Source: HRBIN12 sp035762085 (GTDB lineage Bacteria; Actinomycetota; UBA4738; HRBIN12). Taken from it: a stretch of DNA of 45,359 nt. Under the pieces are notes generated by a model, which was not told the DNA's origin, did not search any database, and saw only the letters and a program-made list of their open reading frames with translations. Numbering within the stretch: position 1 is the stretch's first letter; every line of letters starts with the position of its first letter. The position numbers were made by a program, and so were the translations under genes. The DNA lies in the NCBI GenBank assembly GCA_035762085.1, contig DASTPT010000068.1, forward strand, positions 1 through 45,359, in the 5' to 3' direction. This document shows positions 34,200-42,038 of this stretch, piece by piece.

Positions 34200-35333
34200 T
34201 CAGAACCGGAGCAGCGCCCCGATGCCGCCGAGGTCCGCGAGTCCCTCGTCCCCGGCGATCGTCTCGACGCGACAGCCCTGTCCGTACGCCGTCGCGACCG
34301 CGAGCTCGACCACGTCGGGGGTCTCGCGCATCCGGCCTCCGCACGTGGGGCACGGCTCCCGGGCGTCGTCGGACAGACGGCCGCACGCCTCGCATCGCGC
34401 GCCCGGCTCCCGCAGGTCGAGGCGGACGGCCAGCGTTCCGATCCGCCCCTCGGAGAGCGCCGAGAGCGTGGGACGCAGGCCCGTCACCGCGGCGCCCGTG
34501 CCCTCCGCGGCGCCCTCGGCAAGCCGTCGTACCGTCGAGCGCTCGGCCTCGCGCTCCATCTCCTCCTCGAGCTGGAGCGTGCGTGTGCGCACCTCGAGCG
34601 TCGACGCCGTGATCGGCAGCGCGATCCGGGCGCGGACGCGCTGCCGCAGATACTCGTGGAGGTCGGCCTCGAGCTCCCGATGGGCCTCGCCGGGCCCCGC
34701 GAGCACGAGGTTCTCGAACCCGCGCGCCTTCCACAGGCGGAACAGGGCGTCGGCAACGTGCCTCAGGTGCTGCCGGCGATGATCGTCCACGTGGCGCTGC
34801 ATCCGCATCTGCGAGCGGCCTCCCTGGTCGTGGCGGCCGGGGACCTCGTCCCACACGTCCCGGACCTCCTCGACCCGGCCGAGCTGGAGCAGGAAGATGC
34901 GCGCCTTCTCGTAGTCCGCCAGCGCCGTGCAGGTCGTGCCGTGGGTCTCGAGCATCACCTCGAGCATGCGGAGCTCGGCCCTCGGCCCGACGAACGCACG
35001 ATCGTGGACCGGGCGCGGCAGCGTCACCGTCTCCCACAGCCCGGCCGCCGAGACCGAGAACATCGCGACGCCGCGCGTGTCGCCGCGGTCGAGCTCCTCG
35101 CGGACGAAGGCCGACATCCGTTCGAGATCGCCCTCCACGGAGCGCGCCGCGGCCGGACCGAGCTCGGCCGCCTGGGCTCGGGCCGCCCGCAGGAGCTCGC
35201 CGAGCCGCACCTCGTAGTCCGCGCGACGTGGGTACCGGCGCCCGTCGACCGTCAGGTACAGGCTCGTGACCGCGGCGTCGTCCGGATCCCAATCGGCCAA
35301 CCCGCGGAGCAGGTCCCGGTCCAGATGGGTCAC
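34200..35333 (-). CDS. Bacterial eRF1-like (baeRF/Vms1-type) protein
   Basis: 377 residues resembling the actinobacterial family of archaeo-eukaryotic release-factor homologues: THLDRDLLRGLADWDPDDAAVTSLYLTVDGRR at the N-terminus, a middle domain in which an RNase-H-like fold is followed by a helical region with many Arg/His (GGRSQMRMQRHVDDHRRQHLRHVADAL), then NLVLAGPGEAHREL and a C-terminal zinc-ribbon (CEACG...CPTCG). The GRSQ-RxQRH patch resembles the conserved loop of Vms1/eRF1 proteins, which act on peptidyl-tRNA. A role in ribosome rescue is suggested for this family but not tested here. GTG start overlaps the 99-aa gene by 4 nt. Confidence 0.75.
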   Translation of the reverse strand: MTHLDRDLLRGLADWDPDDAAVTSLYLTVDGRRYPRRADYEVRLGELLRAARAQAAELGPAAARSVEGDLERMSAFVREELDRGDTRGVAMFSVSAAGLWETVTLPRPVHDRAFVGPRAELRMLEVMLETHGTTCTALADYEKARIFLLQLGRVEEVRDVWDEVPGRHDQGGRSQMRMQRHVDDHRRQHLRHVADALFRLWKARGFENLVLAGPGEAHRELEADLHEYLRQRVRARIALPITASTLEVRTRTLQLEEEMEREAERSTVRRLAEGAAEGTGAAVTGLRPTLSALSEGRIGTLAVRLDLREPGARCEACGRLSDDAREPCPTCGGRMRETPDVVELAVATAYGQGCRVETIAGDEGLADLGGIGALLRF

Positions 35334-35629
35334 GAGATCTCGATCCGCTGCAGCGATCCGCCCGCCGTCTCGCCCTCGAAGTCGCTCGCGCGCGCATCGA
35401 TCACCGCCTTCGCGGCGAGCAGGAACTCCTGGGCCGCCTTCAGCAGGTGCTCGAGCACGTCCGGCGCCGCCCCCTGCATCGTGGACAACGCCAGCCCGAT
35501 CGGACAGAACGCCACGTTGCAGACGTGCTCGCGCGGCCCGGACGCGGAGGCCTCCTCGCGAGGGGGCTCGGACCCGGGCTCCGTCTTGCGCGGACCGCTC
35601 GTCCGGCCCGCGGTCTTCGTCTCGTCCAT
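35330..35629 (-). CDS. 99-aa conserved-looking protein, unknown
   Basis: Residues 1-33 are polar and disordered (MDETKTAGRTSGPRK...). Residues about 34-90 contain HVCNVAFCPIGLALSTMQGAAPDVLEHLLKAAQEFLLAAKAVID, an amphipathic helical region preceded by two Cys. I do not recognise a named family. It is squeezed between the ArsA-type ATPase (TGATG, 1-nt overlap) and the eRF1-like gene (GTGA overlap), with GGAGG before the ATG, so it is surely expressed with them. Confidence 0.72.
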   Translation of the reverse strand: MDETKTAGRTSGPRKTEPGSEPPREEASASGPREHVCNVAFCPIGLALSTMQGAAPDVLEHLLKAAQEFLLAAKAVIDARASDFEGETAGGSLQRIEIS

Positions 35630-36828
35630 CACGCCCTCCCGGATTGCTGAGAGCCCGCCTCGGGCTCTCGCGCGAACGAGATCTCCAGGTGATCCCCCGC
35701 GAAGCTCGCGCCCCGCACCTCCAGGCGCTGCAGGGTCGCGGGCAGGATGAGGCTGCGCTTGTACGTGCCGACCCGCACGAACAGCTCGTCGCCGCGCCGG
35801 TGGACATCCATGTCGTCGCGCGACACGAACGGCAACCGCATCGACAGCACGTACCCGCCGGCGCGTCGACGGACCCGGATCGGGTCGTCCCGGTAGAAGA
35901 TCGAGGTCGCGTCGCGGTCCCCGTAGACCTCGCGCCCCATGTCGTCGAGCAGATCGAGCCCCACCATCTCGCGGTCGAACAGCCGAGCGGTCAGGATCGG
36001 GACGGGCCCGAAGGACTCTCGAACCGTCCGGAGGTGTTCGGCCTGGATGTCCTTCCACGTGCGGAAGTACGGGTCCGTGACGTCGTCGGGGATGATGCGG
36101 TTCACGACGACCGCGTCCACCCGATAGCTGAACAGGCCGAGGTACGTGTACGTCCGTCGGGCCTCCGCCACCACCATCTTCTCCAGGTTCACGACCAGCC
36201 GGACCGACGACACCTTGTCGTCCGTCAGGATCTGTCGGACCGCGTCAAGGTTACGGTGCAGCCGTTCGAAGGCGGCGAAGAACCGGTCCCCGGCGATCGG
36301 CATCGTCGTCATCCGCGTGACGACGGGGCGCACGCCCTTCACCACGCGGCGTTGGATCGGGAAGATCCGCTCGATGTACCAGGACAGGACCTCGGGTAGC
36401 GAGAGCAATCGCAGCGTCTCGGCGGTCGGCGCGCAGTCGAGCACGAGCAGGTCCCAACGGCCCTCCTCGACGTGCGTCTTCACGTCGATCAGCGAGAAGA
36501 CCTCGTCCAGGCCCGGGATCACCGAGAGCTCCTCGGCCTGGATCGTCTCGACCCCGGCCCAGTTCATGAGCTGGATCATGTACTCCTGGATCTCGCGCCA
36601 GTTCGCCTCCAGGCGCGACTGCGCGTCGATCTGCTCCGCCCACAGGTTCGGCGCGACCGGTGTCGGACGGTCTCCGATCTCCCGGTCGAAGGAGTCGCCG
36701 AGCGAGTGCGCCGGGTCGGTGCTCATGACCAGCGTCCGGTGGCCGGCCCGCGCGGCGCTCACCGCGGTGGCAGCGGCGACCGTCGTCTTGCCGACGCCGC
36801 CCTTCCCGGTGAACAGCAGCACCCGCAT
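35629..36828 (-). CDS. ArsA/Get3-family ATPase
   Basis: 399 residues. Deviant Walker A LFTGKGGVGKTTVAAATA at residues 5-22 and switch motifs STDPAHSLGDSFD and VLDCAPTAETLRLL define the ArsA/GET3 family; the C-terminal 80 residues form a small beta-rich ArsA HSP20-like domain (GGYVLSMRLPFVSRDDMDVHRRGDELFVRVG). It lacks the paired second ATPase half and ArsA metal cysteines, so arsenite transport is unlikely. In mycobacteria a homologous gene lies beside an SRPBCC protein and PimB-prime (from memory), as here. A TAGGCT box 8 nt before the ATG gives an additional promoter. Confidence 0.9.
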   Translation of the reverse strand: MRVLLFTGKGGVGKTTVAAATAVSAARAGHRTLVMSTDPAHSLGDSFDREIGDRPTPVAPNLWAEQIDAQSRLEANWREIQEYMIQLMNWAGVETIQAEELSVIPGLDEVFSLIDVKTHVEEGRWDLLVLDCAPTAETLRLLSLPEVLSWYIERIFPIQRRVVKGVRPVVTRMTTMPIAGDRFFAAFERLHRNLDAVRQILTDDKVSSVRLVVNLEKMVVAEARRTYTYLGLFSYRVDAVVVNRIIPDDVTDPYFRTWKDIQAEHLRTVRESFGPVPILTARLFDREMVGLDLLDDMGREVYGDRDATSIFYRDDPIRVRRRAGGYVLSMRLPFVSRDDMDVHRRGDELFVRVGTYKRSLILPATLQRLEVRGASFAGDHLEISFAREPEAGSQQSGRA

Positions 36829-36836
36829 CCGGGCCT

Positions 36837-36842
36837 AGCCTA
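36837..36842 (-). promoter_or_regulatory. -10 box (TAGGCT) for the ArsA-type operon
   Basis: TANNNT hexamer 8 nt before ATG 36828 on the minus strand; leaderless geometry. Confidence 0.45.
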
Positions 36843-36851
36843 CCCGTCCCG

Positions 36852-36866
36852 CCGCGAGCGTCGCGG
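36852..36866. terminator. 6-bp GC hairpin between the SRPBCC and ArsA-type genes
   Basis: Arms CCGCGA and TCGCGG with a 3-nt loop, 8 nt after the SRPBCC stop codon. Without a U-run it is only a possible attenuator or terminator ahead of the ArsA promoter. Confidence 0.3.
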
Positions 36867-36874
36867 CCCGGGCT

Positions 36875-37315
36875 TCAGCCGAGCTCCACGCGCCGCTTGA
36901 GCCCCTCGAGCGCGTTGTCGATCACGCGCTTCGCGCCCTGCGTGCGCACGAACCCGGGCAGCAGCACGCCGAGCTCGACGGCGAGGCGGTACGTCACCGT
37001 CGTCCGGCCGTCGACCTCGTCGAGCAGGTACTCGCCGGTGATGTTCGTGACCGACCCCCGGGCCTCGGTGGAGACCCACGACATGCCCGCGTCGGCCGGA
37101 GCGTACCGGTACGCGAGCGTGTACTCGGCGCGGCCGAGCACCGGCACGTCGATCTCGAAGGCGACCTTCCTCGCGAGCCCGCCCTCGCCGCGCTCGACCA
37201 CACGGGCGCTCTTGACGTCCGCCCACTCGGGGTAGGCCTCGTAGTCGGTCAGGACGTCCATCACCTCCGCGGCGGACGCGTCGATGACGATCGAGCCCTC
37301 GGTCTGCTCAGCCAT
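36875..37315 (-). CDS. SRPBCC (polyketide cyclase/START-like) protein
   Basis: 146 residues. The helix-grip fold is shown by SIVIDASAAEVMDVLTDYEAYPEWADVKSARVVE at the start, a run of beta strands (AEYTLAYRYAPADAGMSWVSTEARGS) and a final long helix (GAKRVIDNALEGLKRRVEL). These proteins bind lipids or other hydrophobic ligands; the ligand is unknown. A TAGCAT -10 box 7 nt before the ATG supports a leaderless start. Neighbour of the PimB-like and ArsA-type genes, an arrangement I recall from mycobacteria. Confidence 0.88.
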   Translation of the reverse strand: MAEQTEGSIVIDASAAEVMDVLTDYEAYPEWADVKSARVVERGEGGLARKVAFEIDVPVLGRAEYTLAYRYAPADAGMSWVSTEARGSVTNITGEYLLDEVDGRTTVTYRLAVELGVLLPGFVRTQGAKRVIDNALEGLKRRVELG

Positions 37316-37322
37316 CGCTCCG

Positions 37323-37328
37323 ATGCTA
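37323..37328 (-). promoter_or_regulatory. -10 box (TAGCAT) for the SRPBCC gene
   Basis: TANNNT hexamer 7 nt before ATG 37315, overlapping the end of the zinc-ribbon gene. Confidence 0.45.
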
Positions 37329-37967
37329 CCCGGAGCGGAGCGCCGGCAAGGACAGCACGGTCGCCATCAGCACCGACAGGACCACGAGCACGACCGATGC
37401 CCAGAGCAGGGCGCGCGAGGAGACCAGCGGGTCCAGGCGCGAGGCGACCCGCCGGGCGTCGATCGCCGAGACGACGTAGAGGGCGACGGCGGACAGCGCG
37501 TACAGCGCGAGCAGGGCGCCCGCCGTCCCGATCCCAGTCGAGCGCGTCGCGACGAGCACGAGGACGGTGCCGAACGTCCACGCGAACAGCACCATCCTGG
37601 CCAGCCCGTCCAGGCGGTACCCGGCCTTCCAGTGGCCGAGCCCCGGGAGCAGGAGCGACCACCGGAACGCGGCCGACGGGTCGATCTCGACGCGTCGTTC
37701 GGGCTCGGCGAACAGCTGGGCGAACGGGGTGCCACAGACCTCGCACCGGTCGAGCGCGATCGCGTTCTCGTGCTCGCATGCCGGGCACACCCACGTCGGC
37801 TCGGTCCGTTCGCCTTGGGGGGTCGGTGGGCCCCGCACGGGCGCGGGCGCCGGCTCGGGCGCGGACGGCGGCTCGAGGCGCCGCAGGCACTGGCCGCACC
37901 ACTCGGCGTCGAGCGCGACGAGCGCCCCGCAGCTCGGGCAGCGGCGTTCGCTCTGGCTCACGACCAC
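37326..37967 (-). CDS. Double zinc-ribbon membrane protein
   Basis: 213 residues. Residues 10-32 form a first zinc ribbon (CPSCG...CGQC) and 60-85 a second (CPACEHENAIALDRCEVCG); a proline-rich linker joins them. Three or four hydrophobic segments follow (near 103-112, 124-140, 147-165 and 185-207). The SLLLPGLGHWKAGY segment recalls TM2-type membrane domains. Function unknown. Two GTG starts are possible (37967 or 37961); a TACGCT box 8 nt before the second favours the shorter form. Confidence 0.78.
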   Translation of the reverse strand: MVVSQSERRCPSCGALVALDAEWCGQCLRRLEPPSAPEPAPAPVRGPPTPQGERTEPTWVCPACEHENAIALDRCEVCGTPFAQLFAEPERRVEIDPSAAFRWSLLLPGLGHWKAGYRLDGLARMVLFAWTFGTVLVLVATRSTGIGTAGALLALYALSAVALYVVSAIDARRVASRLDPLVSSRALLWASVVLVVLSVLMATVLSLPALRSG

Positions 37968-38018
37968 GGAGCGTACCCCGCTCGCGAGCCCGCGCAGGCG
38001 AGCTCGGGGGGGCGGGGG

Positions 38019-39155
38019 TCAGCGGGCGGCCTCCCGCAGCCAGCCGGCGAGCTCCGCCGCCGCGCGCGGCCAGGTGTACCGGCGCTCGACGCGCGCCCGG
38101 CCGGCCCCGCCCATCGCGTCGGCACGGGCGGGGTCGGCGAGCAGGTCGCCGACGGCGGACGCCACCTCCTCGATCCGCGTCCCATCCACGAGGATGCCGG
38201 TCTCACCGTCGACGAGCGCCTCGCGGGCCCCGCCGGAGTCGCCCACCACGACCGGCCGCCCGCACGCCGCGGCCTCGATGAACACGTTGCCCCAGCCCTC
38301 CACCTCGAACCCGGCCAGGCGGTTCCGGCACGGCATCGCGAACACGTCGCCGAGCCGGTAGTAGCGCGGCAGATCCTCCTCGGAGACCTGGCCGGTGAAC
38401 ACGACCGAGTCGGGGGCTGCGACCTCGGCCGCCATCGCCTCGAGGCGGCGGCGGTCGGGGCCGTCCCCCACGACGACGAGGGTCGCGCCGGGCACGCGGC
38501 GGCGGACCGACGCGAGCCCGCGGATCAGGACGTCCTGGCCCTTGCGCGCCACGAGGCGGCTCACGCACACGACGACGGGCCGGTCGCCGAGGGCGTGGCG
38601 CTCGCGGAGATCCGCGACCGTGAGATCCGGTCGGAAGGCCTCCGTGTCGGCGCCCGGGTACATGACGGAGACCGGGACGCGGGCGGGTACCGCCGTGCGG
38701 ACGACGCGCGCGATGAACTCGCTGCACATCACCGGGACCCGGGACGCGAGCGCCGTCGCCCGCCGCATCATCGCGTGCGCCCCGGGCGCGATCGAGAGCC
38801 AGTACTCGAACCCGTGCGCGGCCGACAGATAGGGGACCCCTCGCCGCGCGAGCCCCGGCCCGAGCACCCCGAGGGGGTACGTGGCGCCGAAGAGGACGAC
38901 CTCCGCCTCGCACGAACGGGCTGCCTCCGCCACGCGGGCGGCGACCTCGGGGGTGGGCCACAGGAAGCGCTCGGGCTGGCGCAGGACGCGATACGGCGCC
39001 CCGCGGTCGAACGCCGGAGCCCCGTCCCAGGCCGGACAGAGCACCGTCACACGGTCGGACGGGAGCTGCCGGACGAGCGCCTCGAGCGTTCGCTGGATGC
39101 CGCCCACGCGCGGCGGGAAGTCGTTCGTGACCAGCAGGGTCCGCGGAACGTCCAC
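38019..39155 (-). CDS. GT4 glycosyltransferase, PimB-like mannosyltransferase
   Basis: 378 residues, GT-B fold. The N-terminus LLVTNDFPPRVGGIQRTLEALVRQL and the C-terminal donor site VCVSRLVARKGQDVLI...VVGDGPDRRRLE...FTGQVSEEDLPRYYRLGDVFAMPCRNRLAGFEVEGWGNVFIEAAACGRPVV match the mycobacterial PimB-prime (second mannosylation of phosphatidylinositol) very closely, including the DVFAMPCR and EG.G.VF.EA motifs. Acts at the inner face of the membrane with GDP-mannose as likely donor. GTG start. Divergent from ygfZ. Precise acceptor remains an inference. Confidence 0.9.
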   Translation of the reverse strand: MDVPRTLLVTNDFPPRVGGIQRTLEALVRQLPSDRVTVLCPAWDGAPAFDRGAPYRVLRQPERFLWPTPEVAARVAEAARSCEAEVVLFGATYPLGVLGPGLARRGVPYLSAAHGFEYWLSIAPGAHAMMRRATALASRVPVMCSEFIARVVRTAVPARVPVSVMYPGADTEAFRPDLTVADLRERHALGDRPVVVCVSRLVARKGQDVLIRGLASVRRRVPGATLVVVGDGPDRRRLEAMAAEVAAPDSVVFTGQVSEEDLPRYYRLGDVFAMPCRNRLAGFEVEGWGNVFIEAAACGRPVVVGDSGGAREALVDGETGILVDGTRIEEVASAVGDLLADPARADAMGGAGRARVERRYTWPRAAAELAGWLREAAR

Positions 39156-39162
39156 GGGCGCC

Positions 39163-39168
39163 TATCCT
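39163..39168 (+). promoter_or_regulatory. -10 box (TATCCT) for ygfZ
   Basis: TANNNT hexamer 7 nt before the GTG at 39176; no Shine-Dalgarno in between. Confidence 0.5.
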
Positions 39169-39175
39169 CGCAGAC

Positions 39176-39961
39176 GTGGGATCCGACGGGCTGGAGCGCG
39201 AGATCCACGCCTTGGACGAGGGGCGGGCGTGCCTGTCCCTGATCGCGTTCCGCACGGTCGAGGTGGCAGGCACCGACGCCGGGGCCTGGCTCCAGGACCT
39301 CGTGACGGCCGACGTCCTGGCCCTCGAGCCCGGAGGGGCCGTGCGGTCGCTGCTGCTCGGGCCGACGGGGCGGATCCGCGCCGACCTCCACGCGCTCCGC
39401 GAGCCCGGGCGCTTCCTCCTGCTCCAGGCGCTCGATCAGCCCACGCCGGTCGACGGGCTGCTCGCGCCGTACGTCCTGTCGAGCGACGTGACCCTGCGCG
39501 AGCGGCCGAACCCGGACCTCGTCGCCGTGCCACGCATCGGCGGCTGGGCGTTCCGGCCCTCCGGCGCGGACGGGCTCGAGCCCGTGAGCCCCGACGCGCT
39601 CGAGGCCTGGCGGATCCGCCACGGCGTCGCCCGCTTCCCCGTCGACCTGGACGAGGACTCCCTGCCGGCGGAGGCCGGGCTGGACGACGGGATCGTGATC
39701 GATCGCACCAAGGGCTGCTACCTGGGCCAGGAGTCCGTGGCCAAGGTCCGCAACCTCGGGCACCCGGCGCGGGTCGTCCTCGGGCTCCGGGCTGAGGGAC
39801 CGGTGCGTCCGGGAGATCCGGTCCTCGCGGAGGGAGCCGAGGTCGGCGTGGTGACCAGCGTCGAGCCCGCCGGCGGCCGGGGAGGCGCGATCGCGCGGGT
39901 CCGCTGGGCGGCTCGGGACGCCGAGCTGCGCGCCGCCGGGGGCGCGGCCCTCCGTCGCTGA
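39176..39961 (+). CDS. ygfZ: YgfZ/CAF17-type folate-binding protein
   Basis: GcvT-fold protein that uses folate to help assemble or repair iron-sulfur enzymes. 261 residues; the family signature KGCYxGQE appears as DRTKGCYLGQESVAKVRNLGHPARVVLGL with the functional Cys. N-terminal FRTVEVAGTDAGAWLQDLVTADV corresponds to the GcvT domain-1 motif. The GTG start is 7 nt from a TATCCT box. Apart from this fold it is not similar to the two gcvT-like copies at 28.8-31.0 kb. Iron-sulfur-rich formate dehydrogenase is one possible client. Confidence 0.92.
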   Translation: MGSDGLEREIHALDEGRACLSLIAFRTVEVAGTDAGAWLQDLVTADVLALEPGGAVRSLLLGPTGRIRADLHALREPGRFLLLQALDQPTPVDGLLAPYVLSSDVTLRERPNPDLVAVPRIGGWAFRPSGADGLEPVSPDALEAWRIRHGVARFPVDLDEDSLPAEAGLDDGIVIDRTKGCYLGQESVAKVRNLGHPARVVLGLRAEGPVRPGDPVLAEGAEVGVVTSVEPAGGRGGAIARVRWAARDAELRAAGGAALRR

Positions 39962-40115
39962 GGCACGCCGCCGGCCGGCCCGTTACTCCAAGCGCCCCGA
40001 CATTTCAAGACTTCACTTGTCATCGGCAGGGTGCGACGATCGATGGCGCCCGCCCGGCCGCCAGGAAGGCCGCGACCGGCTGGCACCGTGTTCGGCACGA
40101 GGCAGGAGCGACTGC

Positions 40116-40394
40116 GTGAACAAGGAACGTGTCAGCGGGATCGACGTGAAAGCCCTCCCCACCAACCCCTCCCCTCCGGACATGTGGCAGGACCAGGCCG
40201 CGTGCTACGGCATCGACCCCGACGTCTTCTTCCCCACCTCCGAGGAGGAGGCCGGTCCGGCCCTCGCGTACTGCAACGCCTGCAGGAGCCGCGAGACGTG
40301 CCTGGCCTGGGCGCTCAAGAACGGTGAGCGCTACGGCGTCTGGGGCGGGCTCACCGAGCAGCAACGGCGGCGGCTCGTCCGCTTCGTCGCCTGA
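40116..40394 (+). CDS. WhiB-family transcriptional regulator
   Basis: Actinobacterial [4Fe-4S] regulator that binds sigma factor region 4. 92 residues; Cys30, Cys53, Cys56 and Cys62 in the C-x22-C-x2-C-x5-C pattern, then the GVWGGLT turn and the basic tail EQQRRRLVRF for DNA contact. GTG start has AGGAG 7 nt upstream; earlier in-frame codons lie in a non-conserved leader. The 150-nt upstream region has an unusually AT-rich pocket (about 39998-40021) that may hold the promoter, but no clear -10 is visible. Which Wbl subclass it belongs to cannot be set from sequence alone. Confidence 0.95.
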   Translation: MNKERVSGIDVKALPTNPSPPDMWQDQAACYGIDPDVFFPTSEEEAGPALAYCNACRSRETCLAWALKNGERYGVWGGLTEQQRRRLVRFVA

Positions 40395-40440
40395 CCCCCG
40401 GTTGGTCAGCCCCGACGCGGGCCCCCATACTGGCGGGGCC

Positions 40441-41478
40441 ATGAGTCAGGCCGCCGTCCGCTCGACCGCGCCGCTGCGCATCAGCTTCGTCGGCGGGGGC
40501 ACCGACTTCCCGCACTACTTCGAGCGGCACGGTGGGGCCGTCCTGTCGGCCACGATCGACCGGCACGCCCACGTGGCGCTGGCTCCGCGCCCCGACCGCG
40601 AGGTGCGGATCCGATCGGACCTCGGCCACCTGGTCGAGTACCACCTGGACGACCGCCCCGCCTACGACGGCGTGATGGACCTGGCGAAGGCCGCGATCGA
40701 GCGGATGGGCGTCGACCGGGGGCTCGAGATGCACGTTCGCTCGGACGCGCCGCCCGGGAGCGGCCTCGGCGGCTCCTCCGCCCTCGTGACGGCGATCGTG
40801 GGGGCGCTCGCCGCGATGGAGGACCGGACGCTCAGCCGCGACGAGGTGGTCCACCTCTCCTACGCGATCGAGCGGGAGGACCTCGGGATCGCCGGCGGGT
40901 GGCAGGACCAGTACGCGGCCGCCTTCGGCGGCTTCAACCTGCTCGAGTTCTCGGGCGACGGCGTCCGCGTCACGCCCGTGCGGTGCCGCGGCGAGGACCT
41001 CGAGAGGCTTCGGGCGCACCTGCTGCTCTGCGACACGGGCGCGGTCCGGACCGACCTCGGGCTGATCGACACCCAGATCCGCCTGTACCACGAGGGCCGC
41101 GAGGAGACGATGGTCGGCATGAAGCACCTCCACGAGATGGCCTATGAGATGCGGACCGCCATCGAGGCGGGCGACCTGGACGCGCTCGGGCCGATGCTCC
41201 GCTCGGCGTACGAGAACAAGAAGCGGATGAACCCCCACATCGCCGACGGGACGCCGATCGAGCGCCTCTTCGACGCCGCCCGCGGGGCCGGCGCCGACGG
41301 CGCGAAGATCTGCGGCGCGGGCGGCGGTGGGTACGTCCTCCTCGCGTGCCGCCCCGAGGCCCGCGGCGCCGTCGGCTCGGCGCTCGAGGCCCTCGGCGGG
41401 CGGCTCGCCGACTTCGCCTTCCACCCGGACGGCGTGCGGGCGCGGCGCGGTGACCGCGTCTGGAGGCCCACGCCGTGA
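40441..41478 (+). CDS. hddA: D-glycero-D-manno-heptose 7-phosphate kinase-like GHMP kinase
   Basis: 345 residues. The GHMP kinase P-loop PPGSGLGGSSALVTAIVGAL lies near residue 104; N-terminal RSTAPLRISFVGGGTDFPHYFERHGGAVLSATIDRH and C-terminal AKICGAGGGGYVLLACRP are hallmark HddA segments. It phosphorylates heptose 7-phosphate at C1 to give the 1,7-bisphosphate, the substrate of the next gene product. First gene of hddA-gmhB-gmhA; overlaps gmhB by 4 nt. Close relatives act on fucose or other sugars, but the neighbours argue for heptose. Confidence 0.92.
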   Translation: MSQAAVRSTAPLRISFVGGGTDFPHYFERHGGAVLSATIDRHAHVALAPRPDREVRIRSDLGHLVEYHLDDRPAYDGVMDLAKAAIERMGVDRGLEMHVRSDAPPGSGLGGSSALVTAIVGALAAMEDRTLSRDEVVHLSYAIEREDLGIAGGWQDQYAAAFGGFNLLEFSGDGVRVTPVRCRGEDLERLRAHLLLCDTGAVRTDLGLIDTQIRLYHEGREETMVGMKHLHEMAYEMRTAIEAGDLDALGPMLRSAYENKKRMNPHIADGTPIERLFDAARGAGADGAKICGAGGGGYVLLACRPEARGAVGSALEALGGRLADFAFHPDGVRARRGDRVWRPTP

Positions 41479-42038
41479 GCCGGCGCTTCGTGCTCGTCGA
41501 CCGCGACGGGACGATCACCGAGGAGCTCTCACCCACGTACGTGCTCGAGCCCGACCAGCTCCGCCTGATCCCCGGTGCCGCGCGGGCGCTGCGCGAGCTG
41601 CGCGAGCTCGGCCTCGGGATCGTCGTGGTGACGAACCAGTCGGCCGTCGGCCGCGGGTGGATCACGACCGAGCGGCTCGACGAGATCCACGGGCGGCTGA
41701 CCCGGTTGCTCGACGCCGAGGGCGCGGCGGTCGACGGCTACTACGTCTGTCCGCACGTGCCCGATGCCGGGTGCGATTGCCGCAAGCCCGGCGTGGCGCT
41801 CGCGCTCCGAGCCGCGGCGGAGCACGGCTTCGACCCGGCCGAGGCCTTCGTGGTCGGCGACCACCGGGGGGACGTGGAGCTGGGCCGGCGGATCGGCGCC
41901 CGGACGTTGCAGGTGCGCACGGGACACGGCGCGCAGGAGATCGCGGAGGCCGAGCCCCTCGCCGACCACGTGGTCGAGGACCTGGCCGAGGCGGCCCGGA
42001 TCATCCGCGACGAGGTCCTCGCGGGAGCCGGCCGGTGA
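41475..42038 (+). CDS. gmhB: D-glycero-D-manno-heptose 1,7-bisphosphate 7-phosphatase (HAD)
   Basis: 187 residues. HAD motif I VDRDGTI, motif II VVTNQSAVGRG, the GmhB zinc loop CPHVPDAGCDCRKP (Cys-x-His...Cys-x-Cys), and motif IV FVVGDHRGDVELG. Removes the 7-phosphate. GTG start in a GTGA overlap with hddA; stop overlaps the gmhA GTG in the same way. Confidence 0.94.
   Translation: MSRRFVLVDRDGTITEELSPTYVLEPDQLRLIPGAARALRELRELGLGIVVVTNQSAVGRGWITTERLDEIHGRLTRLLDAEGAAVDGYYVCPHVPDAGCDCRKPGVALALRAAAEHGFDPAEAFVVGDHRGDVELGRRIGARTLQVRTGHGAQEIAEAEPLADHVVEDLAEAARIIRDEVLAGAGR

Noticed and set aside
35629..36828. Arsenite-transport ATPase (ArsA proper)
   Set aside because: Single ATPase half, no metal-binding Cys triad and no arsB/arsD/arsR nearby.
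40005..40018. CAAG-N6-CTTG repeat before WhiB as an operator
   Set aside because: Only 4-bp arms match and the inner bases are not symmetric, so it is within chance expectation.
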